From JASFYU01 sp045046905 (GTDB lineage Bacteria > Bacteroidota > Bacteroidia > Flavobacteriales > Flavobacteriaceae), in contig JASFYU010000080.1 of the NCBI GenBank assembly GCA_045046905.1, forward strand, positions 1 to 31,319: DNA of 31,319 nt, read 5' to 3'. The position numbers and the translations under genes are program-made. Below, piece by piece: positions 1 through 7,828 of the stretch (positions are counted from its first letter, which is position 1; the number at the start of each line of letters is the position of its first letter). Under the pieces are notes generated by a model. The model was not told the DNA's origin. It ran no database searches and saw only the letters and a program-made list of their open reading frames with translations.

Positions 1-1
1 A

Positions 2-1282
2 AATAAGGATGAAAAGGGGATTTATCAACTATTAGATACCTTGAAAACCGTACCCAAATTCAAATCATACTACAACCTAATAAGTATTTTGGGTTCGGGT
101 TATGTGGAAATCGATAAGTGGAATCTCGATATCGGCTCGGTATACGATGTTTTTGGATATAATGATGCCGAGGGTCCTAGGGTGCGTTTGGGAGCAAGAA
201 CTTATTTTGGCGCAAATGACCTATGGCGGCTTGAGGGGTATATGGCCTACGGTTTTATGGATCGTAAATTCAAACATGGGATTTCGGCGAAATTCCTGTT
301 AGACAAGAAAAGCAGATTAATTGTCTCAGGGGGAAATCGGCGTGATATAGAACAGCTAGGAGTGAGTTTAACGGCGACAAATGATGTGCTAGGAAGGAGT
401 ATTGCGTCTTCCTCTTTGCTTACTGTAGGGGCGAACAACCGGTTGACCAATATTAACCTGAGTGCCCTAAATGTTGAGATAGAGCCTTTGACCAATTTCA
501 GAATAGGGGTAGGGAGTACTTTTCGTACCCTAGGTTCTGCCTTGCCAGATGACTTTAGTTTAGATTACGTGGATCCGACCGCCGTAAACGGTATTTCCGC
601 TAACATAAGACAGTTTGATATTAATGCTTTAATTATTTATACCCCAGGAAAGAAAACAATAGGGTATGGGGTAGAACGAAGAGATATCAATGATAATTAT
701 TCTACCCTTTTGTTGAACTATACAAAAGGGCTTGAGGGCGTTTGGGATAGTGACTTTAACTATAGTAAGCTACAATTTTCATATAGCCAGCCCTGGCAAG
801 TGGGTGGTTTTGGGAGGCTTTTTAGTACCGTGGAGATTGGCAAGACCTTTGGCGGAGTGCCTTTGGGCTTATTAAATGTTATTCCAGGAAATCAAACATT
901 TTTCTCTAATTACGGTACCTTTCCGAATCTAGATTTTTACGAGTTTGTGACCGACACCTATGTTTCCTTGCATTTGCAACATAATTTTAATGGTAGGTTG
1001 TTTTCTAGAATTCCGTTTTTACGAAAACTTAATTTGAGAGAAATAATAGGCCTTCGCGGGGTCTGGGGCGAACTTTCAAATACGAATATAGCTCTGAGTG
1101 CTCCGGCTAGTTTAACCACGCCATTACAGGCTCCATCAGATAAAATATATTACGAGTATTCTGTAGGTATTGGTAATATTTTTAGGATTCTTCGAATAGA
1201 CTTTAATTTTAGGGGTAATTATTTAGATAGCCCCAATGCAAGGCCTTTCAGTATAACAGGTACTTTCGGATTTGACTTTTAA
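2..1282 (+). CDS. DUF5686-family outer-membrane protein, 3' part only
   Basis: The frame is open to the left edge of the window, so this is the C-terminal ~426 residues of a longer protein; a TTG at 41 is internal. The visible part alternates short polar turns with amphipathic aromatic strands (YFGANDLWRLEGY, LLLNYTKGLEG, FGRLFSTVEIGKTFGG) and ends in ...FGFDF. A final phenylalanine is typical of an outer-membrane beta-barrel recognised by the BAM machinery. The stretch GPRVRLGARTYFGANDLWR and the later GGNRRDIEQLG resemble Bacteroidota proteins annotated as DUF5686/carboxypeptidase-like regulatory-domain proteins, usually about 800 residues with an N-terminal signal peptide and CarboxypepD-like domain; those parts lie outside the window. 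The function of the family is not established. It is followed by a 169-bp spacer before ppa. Confidence 0.8.
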   Translation, partial: NKDEKGIYQLLDTLKTVPKFKSYYNLISILGSGYVEIDKWNLDIGSVYDVFGYNDAEGPRVRLGARTYFGANDLWRLEGYMAYGFMDRKFKHGISAKFLLDKKSRLIVSGGNRRDIEQLGVSLTATNDVLGRSIASSSLLTVGANNRLTNINLSALNVEIEPLTNFRIGVGSTFRTLGSALPDDFSLDYVDPTAVNGISANIRQFDINALIIYTPGKKTIGYGVERRDINDNYSTLLLNYTKGLEGVWDSDFNYSKLQFSYSQPWQVGGFGRLFSTVEIGKTFGGVPLGLLNVIPGNQTFFSNYGTFPNLDFYEFVTDTYVSLHLQHNFNGRLFSRIPFLRKLNLREIIGLRGVWGELSNTNIALSAPASLTTPLQAPSDKIYYEYSVGIGNIFRILRIDFNFRGNYLDSPNARPFSITGTFGFDF

Positions 1283-1302
1283 GTCCTTATTGCGCGTTTA
1301 AC

Positions 1303-1329
1303 CTGACTACAGCAGGCAAGCTTGCTTCG
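1303..1329. repeat. GC-rich palindromic repeat, family 1 (copy 1)
   Basis: TGACTACAGCAGGCA followed by the perfect 10-bp palindrome GCAAGCTTGC, just after the DUF5686 gene. The copy at 30273-30302 shares TGACTAC-GCAGGCA. It probably belongs to the short palindromic intergenic repeats common in flavobacterial genomes and may fold in RNA near the end of the upstream transcript. Confidence 0.5.
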
Positions 1330-1429
1330 AAATGAGTGCGTTTTTTTTCTCTACCTCTCGTATGCATCTGTATTCCACGACTTCTTTTTTTTTATCCTTC
1401 CTGCAAAGACCTAAATTCAATATTTCAAG

Positions 1430-1437
1430 TACCTTTG
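1430..1437 (+). promoter_or_regulatory. Bacteroidota -7 promoter element for ppa
   Basis: TACCTTTG fits the Flavobacterium/Bacteroides -7 consensus TAnnTTTG and lies 14 nt before the ppa ATG, giving a very short leader. No clear -33 TTG is visible. Confidence 0.55.
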
Positions 1438-1451
1438 TAGCCAAAAAATAA

Positions 1452-1985
1452 ATGACTATGAGTGCTGATGAAATCACTTCCTTTGATGTATTGATTGAGA
1501 TTCCGAAAGGGAGTAGAAATAAATACGAGTATGATTTTAAATTGAAGAAAGTGCGTTATGATAGAATGATATTTTCTTCTATGATGTACCCCGCCGATTA
1601 CGGTTTTGTGCCAGAGACCTTGGCTTTGGATGGGGATCCCCTAGATGTTTTAGTTTTGGTGACTGAACCTACATTTCCAGGCTGTGTCATGGAAGTGAAA
1701 CCTATCGGAGTCTTTCATATGGCAGATGAAAAAGGGCCTGATGAAAAAGTAATCTGTGTTCCGATTTCGGACCCCATTGCGAACTCGGTAACCGACCTAA
1801 GTGATTTGAATCCACATCTTCTAAAGGAAATCGAACACTTTTTTAAAGTGTATAAAGATTTGGAAAAGAAAAAAGTCGATGTTGGCGGTTGGGGCGATGT
1901 ACATGAGGCCAAGGAAATTGTGGCAAAATGTATTCGTCGGTTTTCAAAGAGTGATGTGCCTACGAACGAGGTTAGTATCAAATGA
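1452..1985 (+). CDS. ppa: Inorganic pyrophosphatase, soluble family I
   Basis: Cytosolic family I pyrophosphatase hydrolysing PPi to two phosphates. All residues expected from the E. coli enzyme can be placed: E16, K24, E26, R38, Y46, Y50, the signature DGDPLDVLV with D60, D62 and D65 for the catalytic metals, D92, D97, K99, and Y134-K135. At 177 residues it has the usual length of bacterial hexameric enzymes. The start ATG at 1452 follows a TACCTTTG promoter box; a second ATG at 1458 is an equally possible start. It is followed 116 bp later by the membrane pyrophosphatase gene, so soluble and energy-conserving PPi hydrolysis are encoded side by side. The last codons (EVSIK) contain a 13-bp sequence that is repeated just downstream. 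Confidence 0.97.
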   Translation: MTMSADEITSFDVLIEIPKGSRNKYEYDFKLKKVRYDRMIFSSMMYPADYGFVPETLALDGDPLDVLVLVTEPTFPGCVMEVKPIGVFHMADEKGPDEKVICVPISDPIANSVTDLSDLNPHLLKEIEHFFKVYKDLEKKKVDVGGWGDVHEAKEIVAKCIRRFSKSDVPTNEVSIK

Positions 1986-2093
1986 ATCAATTTATAAATA
2001 ATAAAGGTGAGGTTAGTATCACTAAATCGATATTGCTTTTTTATTCTGTTTGCTTTTACTATTTTAGCTGCCGTTAAAAAAAACAATAAATAA
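1982..2093 (+). CDS. Possible small single-TM peptide between ppa and hppA
   Basis: The ppa stop overlaps an ATG (ATGA at 1982-1985) that opens a 31-codon frame, MNQFINNKGEVSITKSILLF..., ending at 2077. A second frame from a GTG at 2007 to the TAA at 2091-2093 encodes 28 residues ending in FFILFAFTILAAVKKNNK, a good transmembrane helix with a basic tail. One base fewer in the run of six T at 2037-2042 would join the two into a 36-residue peptide. This could be a real small membrane protein, a frameshifted one, or chance. I do not recognise it, and the case rests only on the hydrophobic pattern and the ATGA coupling. Confidence 0.25.
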
Positions 2094-2101
2094 ACAATCA
2101 A

Positions 2102-4462
2102 ATGGAATTTATTATAAACTATTTACCGGCATTTGGCTTCTTGGCCCTAGTCTTTGTGTTCTTGAAGAATAAGTGGGTCGTGAAACAAGAGGAAGGCGAT
2201 GCGAAAATGTCAAGAATCGCAAAAAATATTGCCGATGGTGCAATGTCATTTTTAAAGGCTGAATACAAGGTTTTAGCAATTTTTGTAGTAGCTGTAGCGA
2301 TTTTGTTATTCTTTAAAGGTAATATGGAAGAGGGGTCTAACGGAATGGTCGCACTATCATTTGTAGTGGGTGCTATCTGCTCTGCCTTGGCAGGTTTTAT
2401 AGGAATGAGAGTTGCTACCAAAGCAAATGTAAGAACTACCCAAGCCGCTCGAACTTCTTTAGGAAAAGCATTGGAAGTTGCCTTTGCTGGTGGAGCTGTT
2501 ATGGGACTAGGTGTTGTTGGTCTTGGAGTTTTAGGGTTGAGCGGCCTATTTATGCTTTATCAAAATATGTGGCCTGGCGCTGAGAATTTAAGCATGGTAT
2601 TGAATGTGCTGTCAGGATTTTCATTAGGAGCATCTTCTATCGCTTTATTTGCCCGTGTTGGTGGTGGTATATATACCAAGGCAGCTGATGTTGGTGCTGA
2701 CCTAGTAGGAAAGGTTGAAGCTGGTATTCCAGAGGATCACCCTTTGAACCCAGCTACAATTGCAGATAACGTTGGTGACAATGTTGGTGACGTTGCTGGT
2801 ATGGGTGCCGATTTATTCGAATCATATGTAGGTTCTATCATTGGAACAATGGTCTTAGGAGCTTTTATTTTAACGCCTGAGTTTGATGGTCTTGGTGCAG
2901 TTTACTTGCCATTGGTTCTTGCTGCAATAGGAATTATAATGTCAATATTAGGTACATTTTTTGTTCGTGTACGTGATGGTGGAGACCCACAAACGGCATT
3001 GAATATTGGCGAGTTTGGATCTGCCGGCCTAATGGTCGTAGCCTCATATTTTATTATTCACGCCTTAATCCCCGAATCTTTAGAGGGCTTACCTTCTGGT
3101 GCCATGGGTGTATTTTGGGCCACAATTACTGGTTTAGTAGCAGGACTGTTGGTCGGTAAGGTGACAGAGTATTATACGGCAACAGGAAAAAAACCTGTAA
3201 TGTCAATTGTAAAACAATCAGAAACAGGCGCGGCAACAAATATTATTGCTGGTTTGGGTGTGGGTATGATGTCTACCATGATACCAATTCTATTAATTGC
3301 TACTGCAATTATAGTGTCTCACCATTTTGCAGGTTTATACGGTATTGCAATTGCAGCTGTAGGTATGTTGGCCAATACAGGTATACAATTGGCTATTGAT
3401 GCTTACGGGCCCATTTGTGATAATGCAGGCGGAATCGCTGAAATGGCAGAATTACCTAAAGAAGTACGTGAACGTACTGATAAGTTAGATGCCGTCGGAA
3501 ATACAACTGCCGCTGTCGGTAAGGGGTTTGCAATTGCCTCTGCAGCCTTGACTGCACTTGCATTGTTCGCTGCCTTTATGAAAATGGCAAACGTGACTTC
3601 TATTGATGTTTCTAAGCCAACTATTATGGCTGGCCTTTTGGTCGGTGGTATGCTTCCATTTGTATTTTCGGCCTTATCAATGAATGCCGTTGGTCGTGCT
3701 GCTATGGCGATGATTGAAGAGGTGCGTCGTCAATTTAGAGAAATACCTGAATTAAAAGCTGCCTTGGCTGTCATGAGAAAATATGACTCTGACATGACAA
3801 AGGCCAGTGTAGAAGATAGAAAAATATTCGATGAGGCTGATGGTGTTGCCGATTATGGCAAGTGTATCGATATTTCTACAAAAGCATCGATTAAAGAAAT
3901 GGTATTGCCCGGTTTGTTGGCGATAGTAGTACCTGTTGCCGTTGGGTTTATTGGTGGTGCTGAAATGCTCGGTGGCCTTTTGGCAGGGGTAACTACCTGT
4001 GGTGTTTTAATGGCCATATTTCAATCGAATGCTGGTGGTGCCTGGGATAATGCCAAGAAAACTATCGAAGAAGCTGGTGAAAAAGGAACAGAGCTTCATA
4101 AGGCTGCTGTAGTTGGTGATACGGTAGGTGATCCATTTAAAGATACTTCAGGACCATCTTTGAATATTCTTTTAAAATTAATGTCAGTTGTGGCCTTGGT
4201 AATCGCACCGAGTATCGCTTTGGAAGTTAGTGGAATGGCGAGTGACCAGAATACCAAAGAGATAAAAATCGAAATGAATGTAGAAAGTGCTGATTTGGCC
4301 GAGGCAACCATTGCTTATACTGCTGTTCTCAACAAAGAAGAGCTTACTGGCGAAAGAAGCTTTGACGGTACTCAGGTAGAAGTTGAAACTCAGGCAACGA
4401 AGTTCGAAAATGCAAGGGTTGATGCTAAAGGGAAAGAAACCGAGATTGTTGTCAAAAAATAG
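2102..4462 (+). CDS. hppA: Membrane-bound pyrophosphatase, K+-dependent, probably Na+-pumping
   Basis: Integral membrane PPase coupling PPi hydrolysis to cation export. Visible motifs: DVGADLVGKVE (196-206) and DNVGDNVGD (222-230) for Mg-PPi binding, FESY with E240 in the gate helix, GNTTAA (466-471), and GDTVGDPFKDTSGPS near the end of the core. The alanine in GNTTAA (rather than GNTTK) marks the K+-dependent subfamily, and FESY rather than FGSYAE is the arrangement found in Na+-transporting members; both readings come from family knowledge. A dual Na+/H+ pump is not excluded. The core ends near residue 711. The last ~75 residues form a charged, non-membrane tail that standard enzymes (about 670-730 residues) lack. 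Its neighbour ppa suggests shared PPi homeostasis. Confidence 0.96.
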   Translation: MEFIINYLPAFGFLALVFVFLKNKWVVKQEEGDAKMSRIAKNIADGAMSFLKAEYKVLAIFVVAVAILLFFKGNMEEGSNGMVALSFVVGAICSALAGFIGMRVATKANVRTTQAARTSLGKALEVAFAGGAVMGLGVVGLGVLGLSGLFMLYQNMWPGAENLSMVLNVLSGFSLGASSIALFARVGGGIYTKAADVGADLVGKVEAGIPEDHPLNPATIADNVGDNVGDVAGMGADLFESYVGSIIGTMVLGAFILTPEFDGLGAVYLPLVLAAIGIIMSILGTFFVRVRDGGDPQTALNIGEFGSAGLMVVASYFIIHALIPESLEGLPSGAMGVFWATITGLVAGLLVGKVTEYYTATGKKPVMSIVKQSETGAATNIIAGLGVGMMSTMIPILLIATAIIVSHHFAGLYGIAIAAVGMLANTGIQLAIDAYGPICDNAGGIAEMAELPKEVRERTDKLDAVGNTTAAVGKGFAIASAALTALALFAAFMKMANVTSIDVSKPTIMAGLLVGGMLPFVFSALSMNAVGRAAMAMIEEVRRQFREIPELKAALAVMRKYDSDMTKASVEDRKIFDEADGVADYGKCIDISTKASIKEMVLPGLLAIVVPVAVGFIGGAEMLGGLLAGVTTCGVLMAIFQSNAGGAWDNAKKTIEEAGEKGTELHKAAVVGDTVGDPFKDTSGPSLNILLKLMSVVALVIAPSIALEVSGMASDQNTKEIKIEMNVESADLAEATIAYTAVLNKEELTGERSFDGTQVEVETQATKFENARVDAKGKETEIVVKK

Positions 4463-4497
4463 AAAGTAGAAAAAGAAAACTCTTTTTTCTAAAATAG

Positions 4498-4547
4498 AAT
4501 CAGGATGTAGTTTGGTATGTGGCCAATACTACATCCTGATTTTTTTT
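4498..4547 (+). terminator. Rho-independent terminator after hppA
   Basis: A perfect 14-bp inverted repeat (4498-4511 AATCAGGATGTAGT with 4528-4541) encloses a 16-nt loop and runs into seven T. It lies between the convergent hppA and tonB genes. The minus-strand side has only a weak U tract, so it mainly serves hppA. Confidence 0.9.
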
Positions 4548-4563
4548 GCGCTAAAGCTGCTGC

Positions 4564-5258
4564 CTACTGTAACTTAAAAGTAATCGGTATTATAAAGGGA
4601 ACCTTTACCGCCGTTCCTCTTTGCCTACCAGGTTTCATTTTTGGTAATGTATTAATTATTCTCGCGGCCTCTTGTTCTAAGATTTTGTGAGGCCCTCGCA
4701 CTTGTACGCGTCCTATACTGCCGTCTTTTTGAATAATGAAGATGCTGTGAACTTTTCCTTCTTGGCCCATCTCTTGTGCCTTTTCAGGGTATCGAAAGTG
4801 CTTATTGATGTGTTTTTGCATCATTTTTTGAAAGCAGGCCCTTTTGTCTTTTTTATTTTCACAGCCGGGAAATACGGGAACATCTTCGATTAATATAAAT
4901 GGTACGGGAACATCTTCTTCAATTTTTGTAACAATGATACTATCGATTGCCATAATTGGTTCATCTTGATTTGGTTCGGTAGATTCGATGACCGTTTCAA
5001 TGACATCATCAACGTCTTCAATTAGTTCAATGATTTCTGGTATTACCGGTGGTGGTGGCAGGGTTTTGAGTATTAAAATGGGTGATTCCTCTATGAGTTC
5101 ATCTGTTGCATTCATTGATGTGTCGTAGCTGTGGGTAGTTTCATAGGTCTTCCATTCCAAGACTTATAGGTCAATAGCATAGCAAATGCGAGGCCTGTGA
5201 GGAAATAGAGACTTTTGTTTTTGTTCAAATCTTTATTCGGATTCTTTTTTGGTTTCAT
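4564..5258 (-). pseudogene. TonB-family energy transducer, frameshifted after the membrane anchor
   Basis: The main frame (4564-5160) has no usual start: it begins at a TTG within LEWKTYE and has a TAA two codons upstream. In another frame, an ATG at 5258 preceded by AAAGAG encodes MKPKKNPNKDLNKN, a hydrophobic anchor (LYFLTGLAFAMLLTY) and YKS, meeting the main frame at 5160. One extra base there would give ...LTYKS-LEWKTYE..., the normal flavobacterial TonB order: cytoplasmic basic stretch, TM helix, Pro-rich linker (LPPPPVIPEI), acidic spacer, and C-terminal TonB domain (FRYPEKAQEMGQEGKV ... PFIIPITFKLQ). Intact length would be about 231 residues. TonB passes proton-motive energy from ExbB/ExbD to outer-membrane receptors. 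Without its anchor the C-terminal part should not work, unless the missing base is a sequencing error. Confidence 0.8.
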
Positions 5259-5662
5259 CTCTTTAAAGTTTTTGTGTCTGCCTGATCATCGGCAAACGGG
5301 TTTACACTAATGTGATTCTCACAAGGGGGTCTTAGTCTGCCTTCCCTGAGGTAGATTATTATAGCGTCATAGAAAATAAAGCGGTTATATTGAGCCTGTA
5401 TTGGTCAAGGCCATTTTTAAGTTCATTTAAATCTACTGCATTAACAATGCCATAAGAATCGCTAATTAGGGAAGGTGGCTTCTGAATGAGTGAGGTGTGC
5501 TTTTTGATTAGTCAAATAAATTTGGCAAAACGATAATAAAAAAAATGAGTAGAGAGCGTAAACCAAAAAGCGACTATAATTTTGTCTTAATAAAGAGGAT
5601 AAGGTCAAATTCTACAATTTTTAAGCACAAATAGTAATACCCTATTCTTTATATTTGAAGTC
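5259..5662. other. Spacer between tonB and the APP1 gene
   Basis: 404 bp holding the divergent promoters of tonB (minus) and the APP1-like gene (plus). No RNA gene or convincing coding sequence was seen. A minus-strand frame ending with TAA at 5361-5359 reads protein-like (SDSYGIVNAVDLNELKNGL) for about 50 codons but has no start codon. It may be a degraded gene. Confidence 0.4.
5650..5657 (+). promoter_or_regulatory. -7 promoter element for the APP1-like gene
   Basis: TATATTTG matches TAnnTTTG and ends 5 nt before the ATG at 5663, which predicts a leaderless or nearly leaderless mRNA. No -33 TTG is apparent. Confidence 0.45.
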
Positions 5663-6670
5663 ATGGGGCTATTCGGCAAGAAAGACAAACTACAGATTAT
5701 TACCTTTCAAACCTATGGTACTGAATCTCATTTGTATCTGCGAGGTCGTGCTTTGGAAGACGAAGAAATTGACCTTTCGGAAAAAGGGTTTTTCCGGCTA
5801 TTGCGCAATAGCTGGAAAAGATTTGACACTGATGAAATTCGAAACACTCCAATTCGTATACAACTAGCTGATGGTAGGGTAATTAATGAGGTAACAGATA
5901 AGGATGGTTATTTTCGGATTGATCGGCCCTTACAAAATTTGGAATGCTCTGTTGCTGATAAAGGGTGGCTAAATTTCGAAATCTCATATGGCGATACTTC
6001 GATTAAAAGAGATATGCTACTTCAAGACCGGTTTTTGGGCGAAATGTTGATACCTTCCAAAAACGCCGATTTTGGGGTTATTAGTGATATTGATGACACT
6101 ATACTACATACCGGGGTGGTGTCTTTGCTGAAGTGGCGCGTTATCTTGAACACGGTTTTCAGAGGAGCAAATATGCGCAGACCCTTAGAAGGTGCCGCCA
6201 ACTTTTATCATCTTTTACATCGTGGCAAATCTGGTAAAAAGGCAAATCCCATATTTTATGTCAGCCATAGTCCCTGGAATTTATACCGATATTTAGAATT
6301 ATTCTTGAAAACTAATGGTTTTCCGAAAGGGCCTATCTTACTGCGAAGTATGTCTAGTGTCTTTCATCGGAAAACTAGGCTAGAGAAACCTCAAAAGCAG
6401 AAAGAAATTGTAAACATATTTAAAACATATCCTGACTTGTCTTTTATTTTAATTGGTGATGCAGGCGAGTATGATGCTGATATTTTTATAGAAATAGCCA
6501 AGGCTCATCCGACACAAATTGCGGCGATTTATTTGCGAACAGTACATCACCAAAAGCGTATGAGAAGGGTTAAAAGCGTATTTGAAAATTATAAGTGTAC
6601 TCCCATGTTTTTGATAGCCAAAACTGAGGACGCTGTAATTCATGCCAGAAAGCATGGTTTTATTCAGTAG
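5663..6670 (+). CDS. APP1/DUF2183-family phosphatidate phosphatase-like protein
   Basis: 335 residues. The N-terminal ~130 residues form a beta-rich domain of unknown role; the C-terminal part is an APP1 catalytic (DUF2183) domain of the HAD fold. Motif I is SDIDDTIL (D142, D144, T146), followed by YVSHSPWNLY around S201 as motif II and LIGDAGEYDADIF (D266, D271) as the acidic motif IV. Yeast App1 dephosphorylates phosphatidate; bacterial members are uncharacterised, so a lipid or other phosphate-ester substrate is inference. No signal peptide or TM helix is seen, so it is probably cytosolic. It is convergent with the deoxynucleoside kinase gene, 13 bp away. Confidence 0.85.
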   Translation: MGLFGKKDKLQIITFQTYGTESHLYLRGRALEDEEIDLSEKGFFRLLRNSWKRFDTDEIRNTPIRIQLADGRVINEVTDKDGYFRIDRPLQNLECSVADKGWLNFEISYGDTSIKRDMLLQDRFLGEMLIPSKNADFGVISDIDDTILHTGVVSLLKWRVILNTVFRGANMRRPLEGAANFYHLLHRGKSGKKANPIFYVSHSPWNLYRYLELFLKTNGFPKGPILLRSMSSVFHRKTRLEKPQKQKEIVNIFKTYPDLSFILIGDAGEYDADIFIEIAKAHPTQIAAIYLRTVHHQKRMRRVKSVFENYKCTPMFLIAKTEDAVIHARKHGFIQ

Positions 6671-6683
6671 TCAGACGATATTT

Positions 6684-7298
6684 TTAAAAAAGTCCGTGAA
6701 TTTCTGCGTCAATTTTATTAATGACAACGCCCAAATCCTCTGGCTTGTCCACAAAATTTAGATGGTCTACATCAATGATCAGAAGATTGCTTTTCTCGTA
6801 ACCGTGAACCCAAGCCTCATAGCGTTCATTCAATCTACTTAAATAGTCGATTGAGATAGAGTTCTCATATTCTCTACCGCGTTTGTGTATTTGGCCCACC
6901 AGATTGGGGATAGAACTTCTAAGATAAATCAGTAGATCTGGCGGTTGTACCAAACTCTCCATCAATTCAAATAGCGTTGAATAATTGGTAAAGTCCCGAT
7001 TGGTCATTAGGCCCATGGCATGAAGGTTGGGGGCGAAAATATAGGCGTCTTCGTAAATGGTTCGATCTTGTATAATATTCTTTCCACTTTCCTGAATCTT
7101 TAATATCTGTCGATATCTGTGGTTTAGAAAATAGATTTGGAGGTTAAAGCTCCACCGTTCCATTTGATTGTAAAAATCATCTAGGTATGGGTTGTCTACA
7201 ACATCTTCAAAATTGGCTTCCCATTTGTAGTGTTTGGCGAGTAGTTTTGTTAAAGTTGTCTTTCCTGAGCCTATGTTTCCCGCAACTGCAATGTGCAT
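6684..7298 (-). CDS. Deoxynucleoside kinase
   Basis: 204-residue kinase of the dNK/dGK family, phosphorylating deoxynucleosides for salvage. It begins with the P-loop GNIGSGKTT (G7-T14), has E31 in the substrate pocket, DRTIYEDAYIF with the D78-R79 pair that replaces the usual ERS, and an arginine-rich lid KRGREYE (138-144). Length and motif spacing match bacterial deoxyadenosine/deoxyguanosine kinases; the base preference cannot be read from sequence. The gene is transcribed towards the APP1-like gene, and its upstream side shares a long spacer with metK. Confidence 0.92.
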   Translation of the reverse strand: MHIAVAGNIGSGKTTLTKLLAKHYKWEANFEDVVDNPYLDDFYNQMERWSFNLQIYFLNHRYRQILKIQESGKNIIQDRTIYEDAYIFAPNLHAMGLMTNRDFTNYSTLFELMESLVQPPDLLIYLRSSIPNLVGQIHKRGREYENSISIDYLSRLNERYEAWVHGYEKSNLLIIDVDHLNFVDKPEDLGVVINKIDAEIHGLF

Positions 7299-7670
7299 TT
7301 TAAATTAATTTATGATTGGTCTTACTGGTATTTCAGTTCGCTATGTCAGTAATAAATCTAATGAAATGCAATATACAAAGTATATCGAGTTGGTGAAAAA
7401 ATAGTTGTTGAAATACTATATATAATATGGTATTGGCTGAATTTTGTATTGAAAAGTTGGTTGTTATGAATTCAAAACAGGAGCTTGAGTCCATCGTGCG
7501 TTTCAGTGGAGTGTTAGGCTCAAACTACTTTCCAATAGGATGTTGCCTCGAAATCTGCTTCAGAAGATTGAAGATATTTCTGTTGAATACTGCTTAGGTC
7601 TGTCTTGGTATCGAATCACATTCGCCTGTGGATTAATGGCTTCAGAATTTTTATTTTATGTGCAAATGTG

Positions 7671-7678
7671 TACTTTTG
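7671..7678 (+). promoter_or_regulatory. -7 promoter element for metK
   Basis: TACTTTTG matches TAnnTTTG. A start a few bases downstream would give a leader of about 145 nt, long enough for regulatory structure. Confidence 0.5.
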
Positions 7679-7693
7679 TTTATCTAAAATAAA

Positions 7694-7773
7694 TGAGGAA
7701 GAATTTGACTGATTGCAACCTCAATAAAAATGCTAAAGCAGTTCGTTTCGCCCTAAGATAAGGGATGACGAAA
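7694..7773 (+). promoter_or_regulatory. Structured metK leader, type unknown
   Basis: Between the metK promoter and ATG two helices can be drawn: TGAGG (7694-7698) with CCTCA (7719-7723), and a two-part hairpin TTTCG-CCCT (7746-7754) with AGGG (7761-7764) and CGAAA (7769-7773), with ATGA bulged. It does not fit the SAM-I motif found in front of metY. It may be an RNA control element, but this is inference from short helices only. Confidence 0.3.
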
Positions 7774-7828
7774 TCTCTAGTTTCCTTAGCAATCTTGTTC
7801 GAATTGGGCTCATATAAATTAATTTTTA

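Larger units (their letters stand above)
7299..7828. other. Divergent spacer between the deoxynucleoside kinase gene and metK
   Basis: 530 bp. It contains the kinase promoter (minus), the metK promoter at 7671-7678 and the metK leader. An ATG-started 43-codon frame at 7466-7597 (MNSKQELESIVRFSGVLG...) is unrecognised and is probably chance or a decayed gene. No RNA gene of known type was recognised. Confidence 0.4.

Noticed and set aside
5359..5510. Protein-like minus-strand frame in the tonB-APP1 spacer
   Set aside because: No start codon in about 50 codons and no recognised family; kept only as a possible relic.
7466..7597. 43-codon ATG frame in the spacer before metK
   Set aside because: No ribosome site or recognisable domain; a run of Cys/Phe/Arg near the end looks like chance translation.
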